Assembly (NCBI GenBank): GCA_007116605.1
Contig: SKID01000109.1
Coordinates: 1-5,299 of the forward strand
Length of the DNA stretch: 5,299 nucleotides
Direction: 5' to 3'
From: Tissierellia bacterium
GTDB taxonomy: Bacteria > Bacillota > Clostridia > Tissierellales > Dethiosulfatibacteraceae
Position numbers and translations under genes: made by a program. The notes beneath the pieces were generated by a model. The model made no database searches. It saw nothing but the letters and a program-made list of their open reading frames with translations, and was not told the DNA's origin. Position 1 is the first letter of the stretch. Every line of letters begins with the position of its first letter. Positions 4,982 through 5,299 of the stretch are shown piece by piece.

Positions 4982-5299
4982 CATTTCCTCCAATTTTCAT
5001 TTTATTTAATACTTTTTGCCATATTGATTGTATTGCTTGTGCAGCAGGGCTTTTTGGATCTTCCATAATAGAGTAACCCCTATTTAACAGGTTAATCACT
5101 TGTTGATCATAAGGTATTCTTCCAAGAAAATCGCCTTGACTCTCTTCGCACAACAACTCAATTTTATAAGTTAGTGGATGATTTAAAGAATGTTTGTTTA
5201 TACAAATACCATAAGGAACACCAAATCCCTCAGTTACCCCAATGATCCGCTTTAAATCATGCAAGCCAGAAAGGGTTGGTTCTGCTACAATCACCACAT
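4959..5299 (-). CDS. MinD/Mrp-type P-loop ATPase, C-terminal part (5' end outside window)
   Basis: The visible 113 codons are the C-terminal part of a MinD-superfamily ATPase. The frame is open to the window edge, and the GTG at 5297 is an internal valine, not a start. EPTLSGLHDLKR near the left of the fragment matches the switch region of the MinD-like ATPases that carry an inserted ferredoxin domain. INK followed by an Asn-containing loop and GRIPYDQQV fits the nucleotide-contact and C-terminal strands of the family. Walker A and any 4Fe-4S cysteines would lie outside the window, so the presence of a ferredoxin insert is inferred from the neighbour and the motif. Such ATPases are often found next to NifX-like proteins, sometimes as a tandem pair, and are thought to assemble or transfer iron-sulfur clusters. 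The stop TAA (4961-4959) lies inside the downstream gene. Confidence 0.85.
   Translation of the reverse strand, partial: VVIVAEPTLSGLHDLKRIIGVTEGFGVPYGICINKHSLNHPLTYKIELLCEESQGDFLGRIPYDQQVINLLNRGYSIMEDPKSPAAQAIQSIWQKVLNKMKIGGNDENSSSM
4987..4991 (-). promoter_or_regulatory. Ribosome binding site of the NifX-like gene, inside the ATPase gene
   Basis: The minus strand reads GGAGG, then AAATG, then ATG (4981-4979). It lies within the last codons of the ATPase gene (encoding Gly-Gly-Asn), so ribosomes finishing the ATPase can restart directly. It favours the ATG at 4981 over the ATG at 4984, which would leave only two bases of spacing. Confidence 0.75.

Noticed and set aside
4982..4993. TTG (4993) or ATG (4984) start for the NifX-like gene
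   Set aside because: The ribosome site GGAGG lies at 4991-4987, overlapping or only two bases from those codons; the ATG at 4981 has workable spacing and gives the usual MKIAV-type start.
5295..5297. GTG at 5297 as the start of the ATPase gene
   Set aside because: It would begin a protein in the middle of the MinD fold without Walker A; the frame is open to the edge, so the gene is truncated by the window.

Overview
The window comes from an AT-rich, low-GC Firmicute, most likely a member of Clostridia. The evidence is the AT-rich codon and intergenic composition, purine-rich Shine-Dalgarno sites, a 912-residue SecA with a C-terminal zinc motif and clostridial-type insertions, and a NifX-like protein paired with a MinD-type ATPase, which is common in anaerobes. 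No genus can be fixed from this sequence alone.

Every supported gene is on the minus strand, so the reading order is right to left. (1) 5299-4959 is the C-terminal part of a MinD/Mrp-type P-loop ATPase, cut by the window edge. (2) 4981-4634 is a 115-residue NifX/NifB-type cofactor-binding protein that overlaps the ATPase gene by 23 bases, so the two form a translationally coupled unit. (3) 4633-4275 is a 359-base gap. It holds a hairpin at the nifX-like stop codon, a short unexplained open stretch, a run of strong stem-loops at 4382-4495 resembling an IS200/IS605 (TnpB-type) end or a structured RNA, and weak promoter-like sites on both strands. (4) 4274-3027 is a HI0933/BaiN-family FAD-dependent oxidoreductase. 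(5) 3026-2764 is a 263-base gap with a good secA promoter, a leader of about 107 nt containing a stem-loop, and an inverted repeat just upstream of the promoter. (6) 2763-25 is secA, complete. (7) The last 24 bases carry a Shine-Dalgarno site and possible start codons of the next gene, plausibly prfB, the usual follower of secA in Firmicutes.

Functionally, secA is the housekeeping protein-export motor and probably heads its own transcription unit. The flavoprotein gene stands alone. The ATPase/NifX-like pair is a small iron-sulfur or metal-cofactor handling module. It need not be tied to nitrogen fixation, and no nif structural gene is visible. Most of the window is ordinary core genome. The part most worth a second look is the hairpin cluster at 4382-4495; no complete novel system is evident.
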